A DNA stretch of 64,000 nucleotides, from the NCBI RefSeq assembly GCF_018408575.1, contig NZ_AP023418.1, positions 62,001-126,000 on the forward strand. Reading direction: 5' to 3'. Positions 9,101 through 17,036 of the stretch are shown one piece after another. Source of the DNA: Vescimonas coprocola (GTDB lineage: Bacteria; Bacillota; Clostridia; Oscillospirales; Oscillospiraceae). Position numbers and translations under genes: made by a program. The notes below the pieces were generated by a model. It ran no database searches. It had not been told where the DNA came from and saw only the letters and a program-made list of their open reading frames with translations. Position 1 is the first letter of the stretch. Each line of letters opens with the position of its first letter.

Positions 9101-10186
9101 TTACAACTCCCGGTTTTCCAGTGCCGCCAAGCCGAATCGGGCGGCCTGCAGCAGTCGGGGCTTCTCCTCCGCCGGTGCGGCGTCGTATCTCTGGCGCAGG
9201 TCTCGGAGGAACAGGCCCCGCAGGGTGTCCTCTCCGCAGTGCTCCCACAGATCCCGGCAGCGGGTGGTGCGGTCCTGTAGCTCCAGATAGAAGCAGTCCG
9301 GGGACAGGGCGTCATAGAGGGCGTCCAGCCGGGGCGGCTCCTCCGTCTCGCCGGTGAGGACCATGCGGAAGATGTCCGTCTCCGGGTGTGGGGGCAGCTC
9401 CCGGCGCAGCGCCTCCAGCGGGTCAACGCCGGTGACATCCGCCGTCAGCCACTGATACCGGCGGCGGGCAAAGGGAACGAAGGTGAGCTTCACCTGTCCC
9501 GGCTCCACGGTGCCGGTGAGGAAGCCCTTGTCCCCCAGCTCGTCGAAGCCTCGGCCCTCCGGGCAGCCGGGATAGGCCCAGAAGGTGCGCCCTGCCTGCT
9601 GCACGCCGCCAAAGGCATGGACGTGGCCCAGCGCCAGATAGTCGGCGCCGCTCTGCTCCACGTCCTTCAGGGTCATGGCCCGGTAGCGGCTGTCCCGGAC
9701 GCCCACCTCTCCGTGGAGCAGCAGGATGCGGGCCAGCCCCTCATCCTCCGGGTCAAGAGAGCCGGGGATCCCGGCGGGAGCGGCGGGGGAGGCGAAAGCG
9801 GCTCCGTATACCACGCAGCCGTATTGGGGGAAGGGGAGTCGCTGGAGCCGCTCCTCCCGGAAGATGTGGACGTTTTCCGGCCACAGCAGCCGGGCGTAGG
9901 GGCTGGAGGCGGCGTAGAAGTCGTGGTTGCCGGGGGCGATGACGGCGTGGCCCTGGAAGCGGGCCAGAGACTGGGCCAGCTCCTGTGCCGTCTGGCCGTA
10001 GAGCTGGTCAGAGTCAAAGAGATCCCCGGCCAGCAGCAGCAGCTCCACGCCGTGGTCATTGGCGTAGTCCACCAGCCGGTCCGTCAGCTGGCGTGCCTCC
10101 TGGCGGCGCAGCCGGGCCTTCTCCTCCGGCAGGGCGGTAAAGGCGCTGTCCAGATGGAAGTCCGCCGTGTGTAGAATTTTTGCCAT
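9101..10186 (-). CDS. YhaO/SbcD-like DNA repair exonuclease (metallophosphoesterase)
   Basis: The 361-residue protein starts with the calcineurin-type metal site: ILHTADFHLDS (residues 4-14), LLAGDLFDSDQLY (about 51-63), APGNHDFY (about 85-92), LLHGEV and LGHVHAF. These are the five phosphoesterase motifs of SbcD/Mre11 and YhaO nucleases. About 150 residues of C-terminal capping domain follow. SbcD and YhaO normally work with an SMC-like ATPase (SbcC or YhaN) encoded next door. Here the next gene downstream is an asparaginase and the one upstream a YbaK deacylase, so no partner is visible. AGGAGG precedes the ATG. Confidence 0.85.
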   Translation of the reverse strand: MAKILHTADFHLDSAFTALPEEKARLRRQEARQLTDRLVDYANDHGVELLLLAGDLFDSDQLYGQTAQELAQSLARFQGHAVIAPGNHDFYAASSPYARLLWPENVHIFREERLQRLPFPQYGCVVYGAAFASPAAPAGIPGSLDPEDEGLARILLLHGEVGVRDSRYRAMTLKDVEQSGADYLALGHVHAFGGVQQAGRTFWAYPGCPEGRGFDELGDKGFLTGTVEPGQVKLTFVPFARRRYQWLTADVTGVDPLEALRRELPPHPETDIFRMVLTGETEEPPRLDALYDALSPDCFYLELQDRTTRCRDLWEHCGEDTLRGLFLRDLRQRYDAAPAEEKPRLLQAARFGLAALENREL

Positions 10187-10198
10187 AGCGTCCTCCTT

Positions 10199-10681
10199 TT
10201 ATGCCTCCTGCCAGCCACGGCAGAGGTCTACCCATCGGCAGAACCGCTCTCCGCAGCAGCGCTCCAGCTCCGGGCAGGTCAGCTCAATGGCGGAGGCGGC
10301 GCTGCCCACAGCGGGGAACACCGTCTCGAACCGCCGCAGAGACTCGTCCAGATACACGGACACGTTCTCCGGCAGGGCGAAGGGGCATACGCCGCCCACG
10401 GCGTGGCCGATGCGCTCCACGGCCTCCTCCGGTGTCAGCATCCTGGCCTTGACGCCGAAAAAGTGCTTGTATTTGCTGTTATCGATGCGGGCGTCCCCGG
10501 CGGCCACCACTAAGATGGGACGCTCTCCCACCTTGAAGCTGAGGGTCTTGGCGATGCGGGCGGGGGCCACCCCCAGAGCGGCGGCAGCCAGCTCCACCGT
10601 GGCGCTGGAGACCTCCAGTTCCCGGATGCGCTGGGCCACCCCATAGGGCGTCAGGTACGCCCGGACCTTTTCAACAGACAT
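10199..10681 (-). CDS. YbaK/EbsC-family aminoacyl-tRNA deacylase
   Basis: The 160-residue protein has the YbaK/ProX fold signatures: the AKTLSFKVG segment with its conserved lysine near residue 45, and GHAVGGVCPFAL near 88-99. Members hydrolyse mischarged tRNA, typically Cys-tRNA(Pro) or Ala-tRNA(Pro), in trans. The amino acid specificity cannot be read from the sequence. The start codon follows a run of five 14-base repeats, the last of which supplies the TAGGAG ribosome site. The stop is 12 bases before the YhaO-like gene, so the two are co-transcribed. Confidence 0.85.
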   Translation of the reverse strand: MSVEKVRAYLTPYGVAQRIRELEVSSATVELAAAALGVAPARIAKTLSFKVGERPILVVAAGDARIDNSKYKHFFGVKARMLTPEEAVERIGHAVGGVCPFALPENVSVYLDESLRRFETVFPAVGSAASAIELTCPELERCCGERFCRWVDLCRGWQEA

Positions 10682-10688
10682 GGCTCAT

Positions 10689-10758
10689 TTCTCCTATGTG
10701 ACAGAACCTGCGTAACGGGTCCTGTGTGACAGCTTCTACGTGACGGATTTTGCGTGAC
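10689..10758 (-). repeat. Five tandem imperfect 14-base repeats before ybaK-like gene
   Basis: On the minus strand the sequence reads as five uninterrupted 14-base units that begin GTCACGCA, GTCACGTA, GTCACACA, GTTACGCA and GTCACATA. The invariant part is GTNAC plus a purine-rich middle. The last unit contains the TAGGAGAA ribosome site of the deacylase gene. The units fill almost the whole space between ymdB and that gene. Confidence 0.9.
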
Positions 10759-10771
10759 AAATGCCGGGCCG

Positions 10772-11548
10772 TCAGCGGATATCCACCCGCTCCACCGCTG
10801 TACACAGGCCCGTGGCGCTGTCCAGCGTGAAGAGCGCACCCTGGGCCTTGCAGGGGCCGGAGGCGGGGCGGAAGCGGCCCGGCAGACCGCCTAAGAACAT
10901 CTCCACCGACTGTTGGGGCTGGATGCCCAGCACCGACTCCACGGCGCCGGTCATGCCCAGATCCGTCAGGTAGCCGGTGCCCTTGGGGAACACCCGCTGG
11001 TCGGCGGTGGGGACGTGGGTGTGGGTCCCCCACAGGGCGGAGACCCGGCCGTCCAGATAGTAGGCCATGGCCAGCTTTTCACTGGTGGCCTGAGCGTGAA
11101 AATCCACCACCGTGAAGGTGGGAGCGTCCGGCTCCGCCAGCAGGCGGTCCGCTGTGGTAAAGGGGTTGTCGCTGCCCCATGACAGGTCACAGCGGCCGAT
11201 GAGGGAGATGACCCGGATGCGGAAGCGGCCGCAGTCGTAGACTCCCACACCACGGCCCGGCGTGCGGGGGGAAAAGTTGGCAGGCCGTAGGATGTAGGGA
11301 CTGTCCTCCAAATAGTCAGCGATCTGCATTTTGCCCCACGTATGGTTGCCCAGCGTGATGACATCGGCGCCGGCGGCGAAGAGATCCTCCGCCTGATCCG
11401 GGGTCAGCCCTACGCCGGAGACGTTCTCACCGTTGACCACGGTGAAGTCCACGCCGTGGACCTTCTGAAAGGGGCGCAGAGTACGGGCCAGATGGCGGGT
11501 GCCATCCTCGCTGGTAACATCTCCCAGTGCCAGCACACGAAATTCCAT
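10772..11548 (-). CDS. ymdB: YmdB-family metallophosphoesterase (TIGR00282)
   Basis: The 258-residue protein carries LALGDVTSEDG at the start, NGENVSGVG, LGNHTWGK, HAQATSEK and GTHTHVPTAD, the full motif set of the YmdB group. These are di-metal phosphodiesterases that cleave 2',3'-cyclic nucleotides and affect biofilm and sporulation decisions in Bacillus. The first motif has DVTSEDG where the family usually has D(I/V)VGXXG. The ATG at 11548 follows GGAGG by 7 bases; the longer frame upstream is not family-like. It lies near rny, as in Bacillus, where the two genes are neighbours, but here a broken secreted-protein gene separates them. Confidence 0.92.
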   Translation of the reverse strand: MEFRVLALGDVTSEDGTRHLARTLRPFQKVHGVDFTVVNGENVSGVGLTPDQAEDLFAAGADVITLGNHTWGKMQIADYLEDSPYILRPANFSPRTPGRGVGVYDCGRFRIRVISLIGRCDLSWGSDNPFTTADRLLAEPDAPTFTVVDFHAQATSEKLAMAYYLDGRVSALWGTHTHVPTADQRVFPKGTGYLTDLGMTGAVESVLGIQPQQSVEMFLGGLPGRFRPASGPCKAQGALFTLDSATGLCTAVERVDIR

Positions 11549-11690
11549 AGGGTATCCTCCCGGTGAATTGGTACATTCTGCGGACAAAAGTGGACATGGT
11601 AACTGGACATGGCTCTGTCCGCTGACAGTCCTATTATACCACAAAACTGTCAGGGCGCAACGTCTTATTCCCGGCCGGAGATGATAGGGC

Positions 11691-12144
11691 TTATTTCCAG
11701 CCAAGGATGCAGAGGACCATCCCCGGCCGAGACTGCGAATAATCATTCCCGACCGCCTGCTCATGGGCGGCGATGCCGTCGGCGCAGAATACGCCGTCGG
11801 TGCTCGGATCCGTCAGGTCCCCCAGCGTGGTATAGTAGGCGGTCATATAGCGGTGAAGCGCCTGCTGCTGGCCGTCGGTGAGGGGAAAATCATCGGTGTC
11901 GATAGAACCGCTGACGGCGACGGGAGCGGCGGGAGCGGCGGGGGGCAGCGACGGCGCTGTCTAACGGGGCGGCTTCCGATGGGGCGGCTTCCGATGGGGC
12001 GGCTTCCGATGGGGCGGCCTCCTGAATGGCTGTGCTGCTATCGACACCATCCTTTTCGGCGGAGGCATGGAGCATTGGATACAGGGCGATGGCCGGCAGC
12101 AACAGCAGCAGGGCCAGCGAAAGAATGAGTGGAATGCGTTTCAT
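11691..12144 (-). pseudogene. Small secreted protein of unknown function, interrupted by a frameshift
   Basis: Translation from the ATG at 12144 gives a clear signal peptide (hydrophobic core LILSLALLLLLPAIALYP, then HASA, a likely cleavage site). An Asp/Ser stretch and three copies of PSEAA follow. At a run of six C residues (plus-strand G 11940-11945) the frame turns into arginine-rich noise and stops near 11890. If one C is removed, reading continues through Ala-Pro repeats into a normal-looking domain (SGSIDTDDFPLTDG, then YMTAYYTTLGDL and VLCILGWK) that ends at 11691, about 150 residues in all. This is either a real frameshift, slippage, or a base-call error. Function is unknown. Confidence 0.65.
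11971..12015 (-). repeat. Three perfect 15-base tandem repeats coding for PSEAA
   Basis: The unit GGCTTCCGATGGGGC (plus strand) occurs three times without change. It encodes the repeated Pro-Ser-Glu-Ala-Ala linker of the secreted protein. Identical copies suggest recent slippage. Confidence 0.95.
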
Positions 12145-12210
12145 GGCAGAGTCCTCGATTTTTCGGGTTTTGAGGACAGGATATCACCGCTTCCTAAAGC
12201 AAAGTTAAAG

Positions 12211-12250
12211 GGCATAAAGAAACGGCGCACCGCAGCAGTGGTGCGCCGTT
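12211..12250 (-). terminator. Probable terminator of rny
   Basis: An 11-pair stem (AACGGCGCACC / GGTGCGCCGTT) with an 8-base loop lies just beyond the rny stop. The T-rich tail on the minus strand (TCTTTATG) is weak. Confidence 0.65.
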
Positions 12251-12275
12251 GGGGATGAACCGTATGGAAGGATGT

Positions 12276-13826
12276 TTACTTGGCGTATTCCACAGCCTTG
12301 GTCTCACGCAGCACGTGGACCTTGATCTGGCCGGGATACTCCAGCTCGTTTTCGATGCGGTGGGCCAGCTCACGGGCCAGGATCACCATCTGATCCTCAG
12401 AGACCTGTTCGGGCTTCACCATGACACGAACCTCACGGCCCGCCTGAATGGCGTAACTCTTCTCCACGCCGGGATAGCTGCTGGTGATCTCCTCCAGCTT
12501 CTCCAGACGCTTGATATAGTTCTCCAGATTCTCACGGCGTGCGCCGGGTCGGGCGGCGGAAATGGCATCGGCTGCCTGCACCAGACAGGCCACCAGCGTC
12601 TTGCACTCCACGTCGCCGTGGTGGGCCTGAATGGCGTGGAGGACGTCCTCCTTCTCCCGGTACTTCCGGCAGAATTCCACGCCCAAGGAGACGTGGGTAC
12701 CCTCCATCTCATGGTCCACGGCCTTGCCGATATCGTGCAGCAGACCGGCACGCTTGGCGGTCTGGACGTCGGCGCCCAGCTCCGCCGCCATCATACCGGC
12801 GATGTGGCTGACCTCAATGGAGTGCTGCAGCACGTTCTGACCGTAGCTGGTGCGGTAGTGCAGGCGGCCCAGCAGCTTTTGCAGCTCCGGGTGGATGCCC
12901 CGGACACCGGTCTCCAGCACGGCCCGCTCACCCTCAGAGCGGATGACGGCGTCCACCTCACGGCGGGCCTTCTCCACCATCTCCTCGATGTGGGTGGGAT
13001 GGATGCGGCCGTCGGCAATGAGCTTCTCCAGAGCCAGACGGGCGACCTCACGCCGCACCGGCTCGAAGCAGGAGACAGTGATGGCCTCCGGCGTGTCGTC
13101 GATGATGAGATCGGCGCCGGTGAGAGTCTCCAGCGTCCGGATGTTGCGGCCTTCCCGGCCGATGATGCGGCCCTTCATCTCGTCATTGGGCAGGGGAACC
13201 ACACTGACGGTGATCTCGGCCACATGGTCGGCGGCGCACCGCTGGATAGCGGTGGCCACGATCTCACGGGCCCGCTGATCGGCCTCTTCCTTGGCGCGGG
13301 CCTCGATCTCTTTGATCTTGATGGCAGTCTCGTGGGTGACATCCGACTCCACCTGAGCGATCAGGTAATCCTTGGCCTCATCGGCGGTGAAGCCGGAGAT
13401 GCGCTCCAGCATCTCCATCTGGCTGTGCTTGATGTTTTTGATCTCCTCCGCAGCCTTGTCGGCGGCGGCGTGTTTTGCGATGAGGGCTTCCTCTTTCTTC
13501 TCGATGGAATCCATCTTATGATCGAGGTTTTCCTCCTTTTGCTGCAGTCGGCGCTCCTGCTTCTGCAGGTCAGCGCGGCGCTCCTTGACCTCTCTCTCGT
13601 ACTCGCTGCGGCTTTTCAAAATCTCTTCTTTGGCTTCAAGAAGTGCTTCTCTCTTTTTATTTTCGGAACTCTTGATGGCTTCGTTGATGATGCGGGTGGC
13701 TTCTTCCTCCGCACTGGAGATTTCTCTTTCCGCTACGTTTTTGCGATAGCGAATACCGAGGAGGAAAAAGATCACCGCCGCAACGACGAAGGCAGCAATG
13801 GATACGATCCAGCCGATTGTCGTCAT
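12276..13826 (-). CDS. rny: Ribonuclease Y
   Basis: The 516-residue enzyme has one N-terminal membrane helix (about residues 4-26) and a long charged coiled coil to about 200. A KH domain ([15 protein letters not shown], near 218-232) and an HD domain ([12 protein letters not shown], near 355-366) follow, then the typical C-terminal region. RNase Y is the main membrane-bound endoribonuclease that starts mRNA decay in Firmicutes. Length and order of domains are standard. A promoter with a TTGACA box lies upstream. ymdB follows further downstream on the same strand. Confidence 0.97.
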   Translation of the reverse strand: MTTIGWIVSIAAFVVAAVIFFLLGIRYRKNVAEREISSAEEEATRIINEAIKSSENKKREALLEAKEEILKSRSEYEREVKERRADLQKQERRLQQKEENLDHKMDSIEKKEEALIAKHAAADKAAEEIKNIKHSQMEMLERISGFTADEAKDYLIAQVESDVTHETAIKIKEIEARAKEEADQRAREIVATAIQRCAADHVAEITVSVVPLPNDEMKGRIIGREGRNIRTLETLTGADLIIDDTPEAITVSCFEPVRREVARLALEKLIADGRIHPTHIEEMVEKARREVDAVIRSEGERAVLETGVRGIHPELQKLLGRLHYRTSYGQNVLQHSIEVSHIAGMMAAELGADVQTAKRAGLLHDIGKAVDHEMEGTHVSLGVEFCRKYREKEDVLHAIQAHHGDVECKTLVACLVQAADAISAARPGARRENLENYIKRLEKLEEITSSYPGVEKSYAIQAGREVRVMVKPEQVSEDQMVILARELAHRIENELEYPGQIKVHVLRETKAVEYAK

Positions 13827-13934
13827 GACAGATATTCCTCCTATGTTGTTTTAACGTATGAAAACGGATAGCTCCGTTCAGGGCAGAAAATAACCGAAGA
13901 TCCCCCTTGAATCTCCGATGATAATCTTCCTAAT

Positions 13935-13963
13935 AGTTTAATCGAATTGTGCAAAACTGTCAA
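13935..13963 (-). promoter_or_regulatory. Promoter of rny
   Basis: On the minus strand TTGACA (13958-13963) and TAAACT (13935-13940) are 17 bases apart, about 110 bases before the rny start. Confidence 0.7.
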
Positions 13964-14023
13964 GAGAAAAACCACATTCTGTTTATTATTTTCGCAGGTC
14001 GCCGGGGAGATTTTGCCGATGCC

Positions 14024-14767
14024 TTACGACAGGCGGATAAAGGGGGCGCTGACGTAGCCCAGATGCTCCCCGTGGGACACCACGTACCAGTCCTGATAGC
14101 GGCCGTACACCGTTACGCCGTCGCCGTCGGGGAGCCGGGCCGTTACCGGGGACTGGAGGGAGGGGGCGGAGCGGAGGTTCACCGGGCCGCCGGAGACGGT
14201 GGATACCTGACCCGGCTGGGGCGTGGGGGCGGTGTAGGGCAGGCCAAAGTACTCCGTGAGGCTCAGCACCAGGTTGGCGGCGATGCGGGGGATATTCTCC
14301 TGGATCCACAGGGCATCGTCGGGGTTGTCGTGGTAGCCAAGCTCCAACAGCACCGAGGGGAACCGGGGCTGGCGTACCTCTCCCAGAGAGGTGGTGGCCC
14401 GTGTGGACACCTTCTCCGGCAGGGGGTAGATGTCCCGGAGGTTTTCCACGAACAGCTCCGCCGCCCGGCGGCCGTTGGCGCTGGTGGGATAGTAGAAGGC
14501 GAGAATGCCCCGGCTCCGGCCCCCGGCACCGGGGCCGGAGGCGTTGGAGTGGAGGGCCAGATAGAAGTCGTACTGTCCGGCGTTGGCCTGCCGGATGGAG
14601 GAGGCGGCGGTCATGTCCGGCGTATTGCGGGAGAACTGGATGCCGTTGAGCAGCAGAACGGGTTCCATGGCATCGGCCAGCAGGTTCATGAAGTATTCCT
14701 CTGACCCGGCGCCGGTGACGTAGGGGTTATACTCCTGGGTGCTGGGACTGAGATAGATCTTGGGCAT
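14024..14767 (-). CDS. N-acetylmuramoyl-L-alanine amidase with C-terminal SH3 domain
   Basis: The 247-residue protein is an Amidase_3 enzyme: the zinc ligands appear in the N-terminal region, in LALHSNASG near residue 70 and in LLELGYHDNPDDA near 140. A bacterial SH3 domain (GGPVNLRSAPS onwards) forms the C-terminus and probably binds peptidoglycan. It cleaves the bond between muramic acid and L-alanine. No signal peptide is present, and AAAGGAG stands properly before the ATG at 14767, so the protein should stay inside the cell. Signal-less amidases such as CwlC act in mother-cell lysis during sporulation; that role here is inference. Confidence 0.85.
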   Translation of the reverse strand: MPKIYLSPSTQEYNPYVTGAGSEEYFMNLLADAMEPVLLLNGIQFSRNTPDMTAASSIRQANAGQYDFYLALHSNASGPGAGGRSRGILAFYYPTSANGRRAAELFVENLRDIYPLPEKVSTRATTSLGEVRQPRFPSVLLELGYHDNPDDALWIQENIPRIAANLVLSLTEYFGLPYTAPTPQPGQVSTVSGGPVNLRSAPSLQSPVTARLPDGDGVTVYGRYQDWYVVSHGEHLGYVSAPFIRLS

Positions 14768-14925
14768 GGAAATGGCTCCTTTCCGGAATGTTCCTGTGAC
14801 AGTGTATGCGGGAGGGGGAGGGGGTGTTCGGGGGATACGGGGGGGTTCTGCCAATAGCTTTTTCTTGCCTCCGGCTGCTCGTTCTTCTTTTGTCTCCGAC
14901 GGGTGACTTTCTTTCAGCAGTCCCT

Positions 14926-15498
14926 TTTGCGTAAGGAACGTGCCTCCGGCGGCCCACTTTTCCCAGCAGCTGGAAAAGTGGGCAAAAGAGCTGCCAAAAA
15001 CCGATGGTTTTTGGATTTCCTTTTGTTTACAAGAGAATGATTCGATATGGGCCGTAGTGGGAATCGACTCAGCAACAGACCCGCTGCCGCTCCCGCTCAG
15101 GTGAAGAAAATGGTGCGTCTACCGTTTTGGCGTACGGATTGCCACGGTAGAAAAACACGCTTCTTCAACCATCCAATGTAGCGGCAGCGTGAGTAGGAGG
15201 AAGTCGATTCCCTGTTTCGGCGGGATTTAAGTAGCAACTCTTGTACACCGGGAAGGAAGTGCAGAAACCATGGGTTTCTGCTGGCGTTCTTTGGAAACCG
15301 CCGAAGCGCCGCCTGTGGCGGATGAAGCGAGGTGGTTTCGAGGAAGTGTCCCGGTTTTCACGCCACAACGTGGCTGGAAACCGGCTGACACGACGGTGTA
15401 GACTTTCTTTCGCTATTGAAAGAAAGTTACCCGCCGGAGGCAATAGAAGAAAAAACTACTGGGAAAATATGCCGCCGGAGGCACGTTCCTTACGCAAA
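14926..15498. repeat. Inverted-repeat-bounded element, possibly a non-autonomous mobile element
   Basis: The 28 bases at 14926-14953 (beginning TTTGCGTAAGGAACG) recur as an exact reverse complement at 15471-15498. The similarity continues inward for roughly 15-20 further bases as variants of TTTTCCCAGCAG. Between them are 517 bases with no protein gene. No target duplication was found at the edges. A related unit lies at 27284-27343. Confidence 0.6.
15059..15212. other. Candidate structured RNA or large nested hairpin
   Basis: Four stems nest in order. GGGAATCGACT (15059-15069) pairs with AGTCGATTCCC (15202-15212). CGCTGCCGCT (15082-15091) pairs with AGCGGCAGCG (15180-15189). TGAAGAA (15102-15108) pairs with TTCTTCA (15161-15167). 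CTACCGT (15119-15125) pairs with ACGGTAG (15144-15150). Internal loops are roughly symmetrical at the base (12 and 12). No clear promoter or terminator was found, so strand and expression are unknown. Confidence 0.45.
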
Positions 15499-15542
15499 CG
15501 TGCTATTGGCAGAAAGGCACCCGCCGGAGGCAATAGAAGAAA
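15429..15542. repeat. Pair of perfect 24-base direct repeats
   Basis: The 24 bases beginning ACCCGCCGGAGGCAATAG occur at 15429-15452 and again at 15519-15542, with the right inverted repeat of the larger element between them. Both are the reverse orientation of the GCCTCCGGCGG module. Confidence 0.85.
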
Positions 15543-15585
15543 GGACACCACCGGGGAGCAAAGCACAAAATTCCGCAAAAAAGGA

Positions 15586-15613
15586 TTGACATTTCTCTCA
15601 TACCTGCTATAAT
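15586..15613 (+). promoter_or_regulatory. Promoter of the zinc uptake operon
   Basis: Perfect TTGACA (15586-15591) and perfect TATAAT (15608-15613) boxes are separated by 16 bases. Confidence 0.9.
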
Positions 15614-15614
15614 C

Positions 15615-15629
15615 TGAAAACGGTTTTCA
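15615..15629 (+). promoter_or_regulatory. Fur/Zur-type operator
   Basis: TGAAAACGGTTTTCA is a perfect 7-1-7 inverted repeat one base after the -10 box, over the expected transcription start. The first gene of the operon encodes a Fur-family repressor next to zinc transport genes, so an autoregulatory Zur box is the natural reading. A further TTTTCA half site follows at once. Confidence 0.8.
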
Positions 15630-15654
15630 TTTTCAAATCTGCGAGGTGACGCAT

Positions 15655-16056
15655 ATGACCTATATGACCCGGCAGCAGCAGGCAGTGCTGGACTGCATCG
15701 CCGCCTGCCCCGGCGGCTGCGCCACGGCTATGGTGCTGGCGGACCGGCTCCGCAGCGGCGGTCAGTCCGTGGGGCTGACCACCGTATACCGCCAGCTGGA
15801 GCGGCTGGAGAAGCAGGGGCTGGTCCACAAGCTGGTGACGGATGAGGGGGCCTGCTGGCAGTACTGCGACTGCCACGCCCACCGGGACTGTATCCTCCTG
15901 AAGTGCGAGGTGTGCGGGGCTATCCAGCACATGGACTGCGCTCATCTGGGGGAGCTGTATCAGCACGTTTTGCAGCAGCATCACTTCCGCATCAACCCCC
16001 GGCGGACGCTGTTTTACGGTCTGTGCGACCGGTGCAGCGGGGAGGAGCAGTCATGA
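15655..16056 (+). CDS. zur: Fur-family metalloregulator, probably Zur
   Basis: The 133-residue repressor has an N-terminal winged helix (the recognition segment includes GLTTVYRQLERLEKQGLVHK) and a C-terminal metal/dimer domain. That domain has HAHRD, a CEVCG pair and a CDRCSG pair; the four cysteines form the structural zinc site. Its place at the head of a zinc ABC operon favours zinc sensing over iron. The ATG at 15655 has GAGGTG six bases upstream; the in-frame GTG at 15646 lies inside that site. The stop overlaps the start of znuA. Confidence 0.88.
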   Translation: MTYMTRQQQAVLDCIAACPGGCATAMVLADRLRSGGQSVGLTTVYRQLERLEKQGLVHKLVTDEGACWQYCDCHAHRDCILLKCEVCGAIQHMDCAHLGELYQHVLQQHHFRINPRRTLFYGLCDRCSGEEQS

Positions 16057-17036
16057 GGCGGCTGCTGGCGGCGGTGCTGGCGGCGGTGGTGCTGCTCCCT
16101 GCGGTGGGATGCGCTGTCCGTCCGGCAGAGCCGGAGAGCGGCAAGCTGCGGGTAGTGTGCTCCCTGTTCCCCTACTACGACTTTGTGCGGGCCATCGGCG
16201 GGGAGGACGTGGAGGCGGAGCTGCTGGTCCCTGCCGGGCGGGAGACCCACAGCTTCGAACCAACGCCGCTGGATGTGATCCGGCTGTCGCAGGCGGATGT
16301 GTTTGTCTACAACGGCGGGGAGAGCGAGTACTGGGTGGAGGAGATCCTGGATTCCGCCGGGGAAGAGATCCCCTATACTCTGCGGCTTATGGACTATGCC
16401 CAGCCGCTGGAGGAGGAACTGGCGGAGGGAATGCAGGGAGCGGGCCACGACGACCATCATGACCACGACGACCATCATGACCACGATGACGGCCATGAGG
16501 ACGAGGTGGAATATGACGAGCACATCTGGACGTCACCCCGTATTGCCATGGGGCTGTGCCGGGCCATTGCCGGGACGCTGCAGAAGGCCGATCCGGAACA
16601 CGCACAGAACTACGCCCGGCGGCTGGAGACGTATCTGGCAGAGCTGTCGGAGCTGGATCAGGCCTTCACGGAGGTGGTGGCCGACGGCAATCGGCACATG
16701 GTGGTGTTCGGGGATCGGTTCCCGCTGCTGTACTTCTGTAAGACCTACGGGCTGGAGTACCGGGCGGCCTTCCACGGCTGCGCCGGGGATACGGAGCCGT
16801 CGCTGGCTACCCTGAAATATCTCATTGATAAGGTGCAGGAGGAGGGCATCCCGGTGGTGTATACCATCGAGCTCAGCAGCCGGAAGGTGGCGCAGGCCAT
16901 TGCCGAGACCACCGGGGCCAAGGTGCTGACCTTCCAGTCCTGCCAGACCGTGTCCCGGCAGGACTTCGACGCCGGGGCCACCTACCTGTCGCTGATGCGG
17001 CAGAATATCGCTGCACTGAAGGAGGGGCTTGCCTGA
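16053..17036 (+). CDS. znuA: Zinc ABC transporter substrate-binding lipoprotein
   Basis: The 327-residue cluster A-I binding protein has a lipoprotein signal (LLPAVGC at about residues 14-20), so it is anchored outside the cytoplasmic membrane. A histidine/aspartate-rich loop (repeats of HDDHHDHDD near residues 131-147) is the zinc-gathering loop of ZnuA-type proteins. HIWTSPR nearby carries a metal ligand, as do HGCAGDTEPS and the C-terminal half. Its ATG overlaps the zur stop as ATGA. It feeds ZnuCB. Confidence 0.93.
   Translation: MRRLLAAVLAAVVLLPAVGCAVRPAEPESGKLRVVCSLFPYYDFVRAIGGEDVEAELLVPAGRETHSFEPTPLDVIRLSQADVFVYNGGESEYWVEEILDSAGEEIPYTLRLMDYAQPLEEELAEGMQGAGHDDHHDHDDHHDHDDGHEDEVEYDEHIWTSPRIAMGLCRAIAGTLQKADPEHAQNYARRLETYLAELSELDQAFTEVVADGNRHMVVFGDRFPLLYFCKTYGLEYRAAFHGCAGDTEPSLATLKYLIDKVQEEGIPVVYTIELSSRKVAQAIAETTGAKVLTFQSCQTVSRQDFDAGATYLSLMRQNIAALKEGLA

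Larger units (their letters stand above)
14768..15654. other. 887-base gene-free region built of repeats and hairpins
   Basis: No reading frame here looks like a protein. The stretch holds several copies of a module with the core GCCTCCGGCGG in both orientations, a 28-base perfect inverted pair, a nested stem system (15059-15212), and simple hairpins at 15261-15281, 15351-15384 and 15402-15427. The zur promoter and operator lie at its right end. A 92-codon frame at 15165-15443 (minus) runs through these hairpins and is judged spurious. Confidence 0.75.

Noticed and set aside
10689-10758. Tandem repeats considered as a CRISPR array
   Set aside because: Units are 14 bases with no spacers and no cas genes are near.
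12249-13871. 540-codon plus-strand frame over rny
   Set aside because: RNase Y on the minus strand has all its domains; the antisense frame is repetitive Leu/His/Asp sequence without a ribosome site.
15165-15443. 92-codon minus-strand frame in the repeat region
   Set aside because: It runs through several hairpins and repeat modules and its composition is unlike the real genes; most likely a chance frame inside a repeat.
16432-16503. His/Asp-coding repeat in znuA considered as a separate repeat element
   Set aside because: It is the normal metal-gathering loop of zinc-binding lipoproteins.
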